Both the position numbers and the translations under genes were made by a program. Shown in pieces: positions 49,651 to 49,743 of a stretch of 49,743 nucleotides of DNA. How positions within the stretch are numbered: position 1 is the stretch's first letter; each line of letters begins with the position of its first letter. The notes beneath the pieces are model-generated. The model did not search any database and was not told where the DNA came from. It saw nothing but the letters and a program-made list of their open reading frames with translations. The stretch is from Streptomyces jeddahensis (GTDB lineage Bacteria > Actinomycetota > Actinomycetes > Streptomycetales > Streptomycetaceae). The stretch is from assembly GCF_001642995.1 (NCBI RefSeq), contig NZ_LOHS01000091.1, positions 1 through 49,743 of the forward strand, written 5' to 3'.

Positions 49651-49743
49651 CCCGCAGGCGCCCTCCGGCCGAAGGGGACGTGGCGGGATGTGCGCCCGCA
49701 GCGGCTGGCGCACAGTCCGGGCTCGCCCGACGACGTACGGCTC
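49651..49743. repeat. Second repeat module, copy C (cut by window edge)
   Basis: 49651-49712 is identical to 23155-23216, and 49726-49743 matches 23230-23247. The module continues past the edge. Confidence 0.85.

Noticed and set aside
1..49743. CRISPR arrays, tRNA or rRNA genes, prophage, intact insertion sequences
   Set aside because: No regularly spaced repeats with spacers, no clover-leaf-like genes and no transposase or phage proteins were recognised; the dispersed repeats carry no gene of their own.

Overview
This window is chromosomal DNA of a Streptomyces (or very close actinomycete). The base composition is very GC-rich, codon third positions are almost all G or C, GTG starts are common, and the gene families are streptomycete ones. 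From memory, the gene order follows the S. coelicolor chromosome around SCO2126 to SCO2170. The core is ordinary conserved chromosome; the novelty lies in the regulatory DNA, in a dispersed repeat family, and in one signalling/uptake locus.

Left part (1-15 kb): ROK glucokinase (glkA), a DUF5304-type protein, an ArsA-like ATPase with an eroded P-loop, an SRPBCC protein and a metallophosphoesterase, all on the minus strand. Then come a long-chain acyl-CoA synthetase (+), a PimB-type mannosyltransferase (-), a GT87-type membrane glycosyltransferase (+), a lipoprotein with an HEXXH site (-), two tandem NlpC/P60 cell-wall hydrolases (-), and a zinc-ribbon/NYN-nuclease pair (-).

Middle (15-24.5 kb): a rhomboid protease translationally coupled to a stand-alone RAM (Lrp-type) domain protein. 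Next is a locus of a small Asp-rich exported protein, an OmpR-type two-component system, an SLC13-type permease and a glycerate kinase. The first gene of the signalling operon and the permease gene carry the same 28-bp operator-like element at exactly the same distance (35 nt) from their start codons. I read this as one regulon for sensing and using glycerate or a related acid; it is the best candidate here for an undescribed system. A class V aminotransferase and trpD follow.

Respiratory block (24.6-34.1 kb): qcrB-qcrA-qcrC-ctaE and ctaF-ctaD-ctaC encode the actinobacterial bcc:aa3 supercomplex. The genes are joined mostly by 4-base overlaps. Between the two operons lie a divergent degenerate receiver protein and an L,D-transpeptidase. 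A 21-bp palindrome covers the ctaE start codon.

Right part (34-49.7 kb): a cysteine desulfurase-TusA fusion, a PfkB sugar kinase, two hypothetical genes, erpA, and nadA with three operator-like inverted repeats in its promoter region. After these come an AcrB/SwrC-like RND pump next to a NarL-type two-component system, pspAA-pspA, a DUF3043 membrane protein and a methyltransferase probably started by CTG.

Dispersed repeats: seven copies of a roughly 60-bp imperfect hairpin lie in intergenic space beside gene 3' ends. Six of seven have the same polarity relative to an adjacent upstream gene, and paired base changes preserve the stem. Two copies carry the same roughly 35-bp insertion in the loop, and a relative of that insert lies in frame in the rhomboid gene. 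Three copies extend into a second shared module. No rRNA, tRNA, CRISPR array, prophage or intact insertion sequence was seen.
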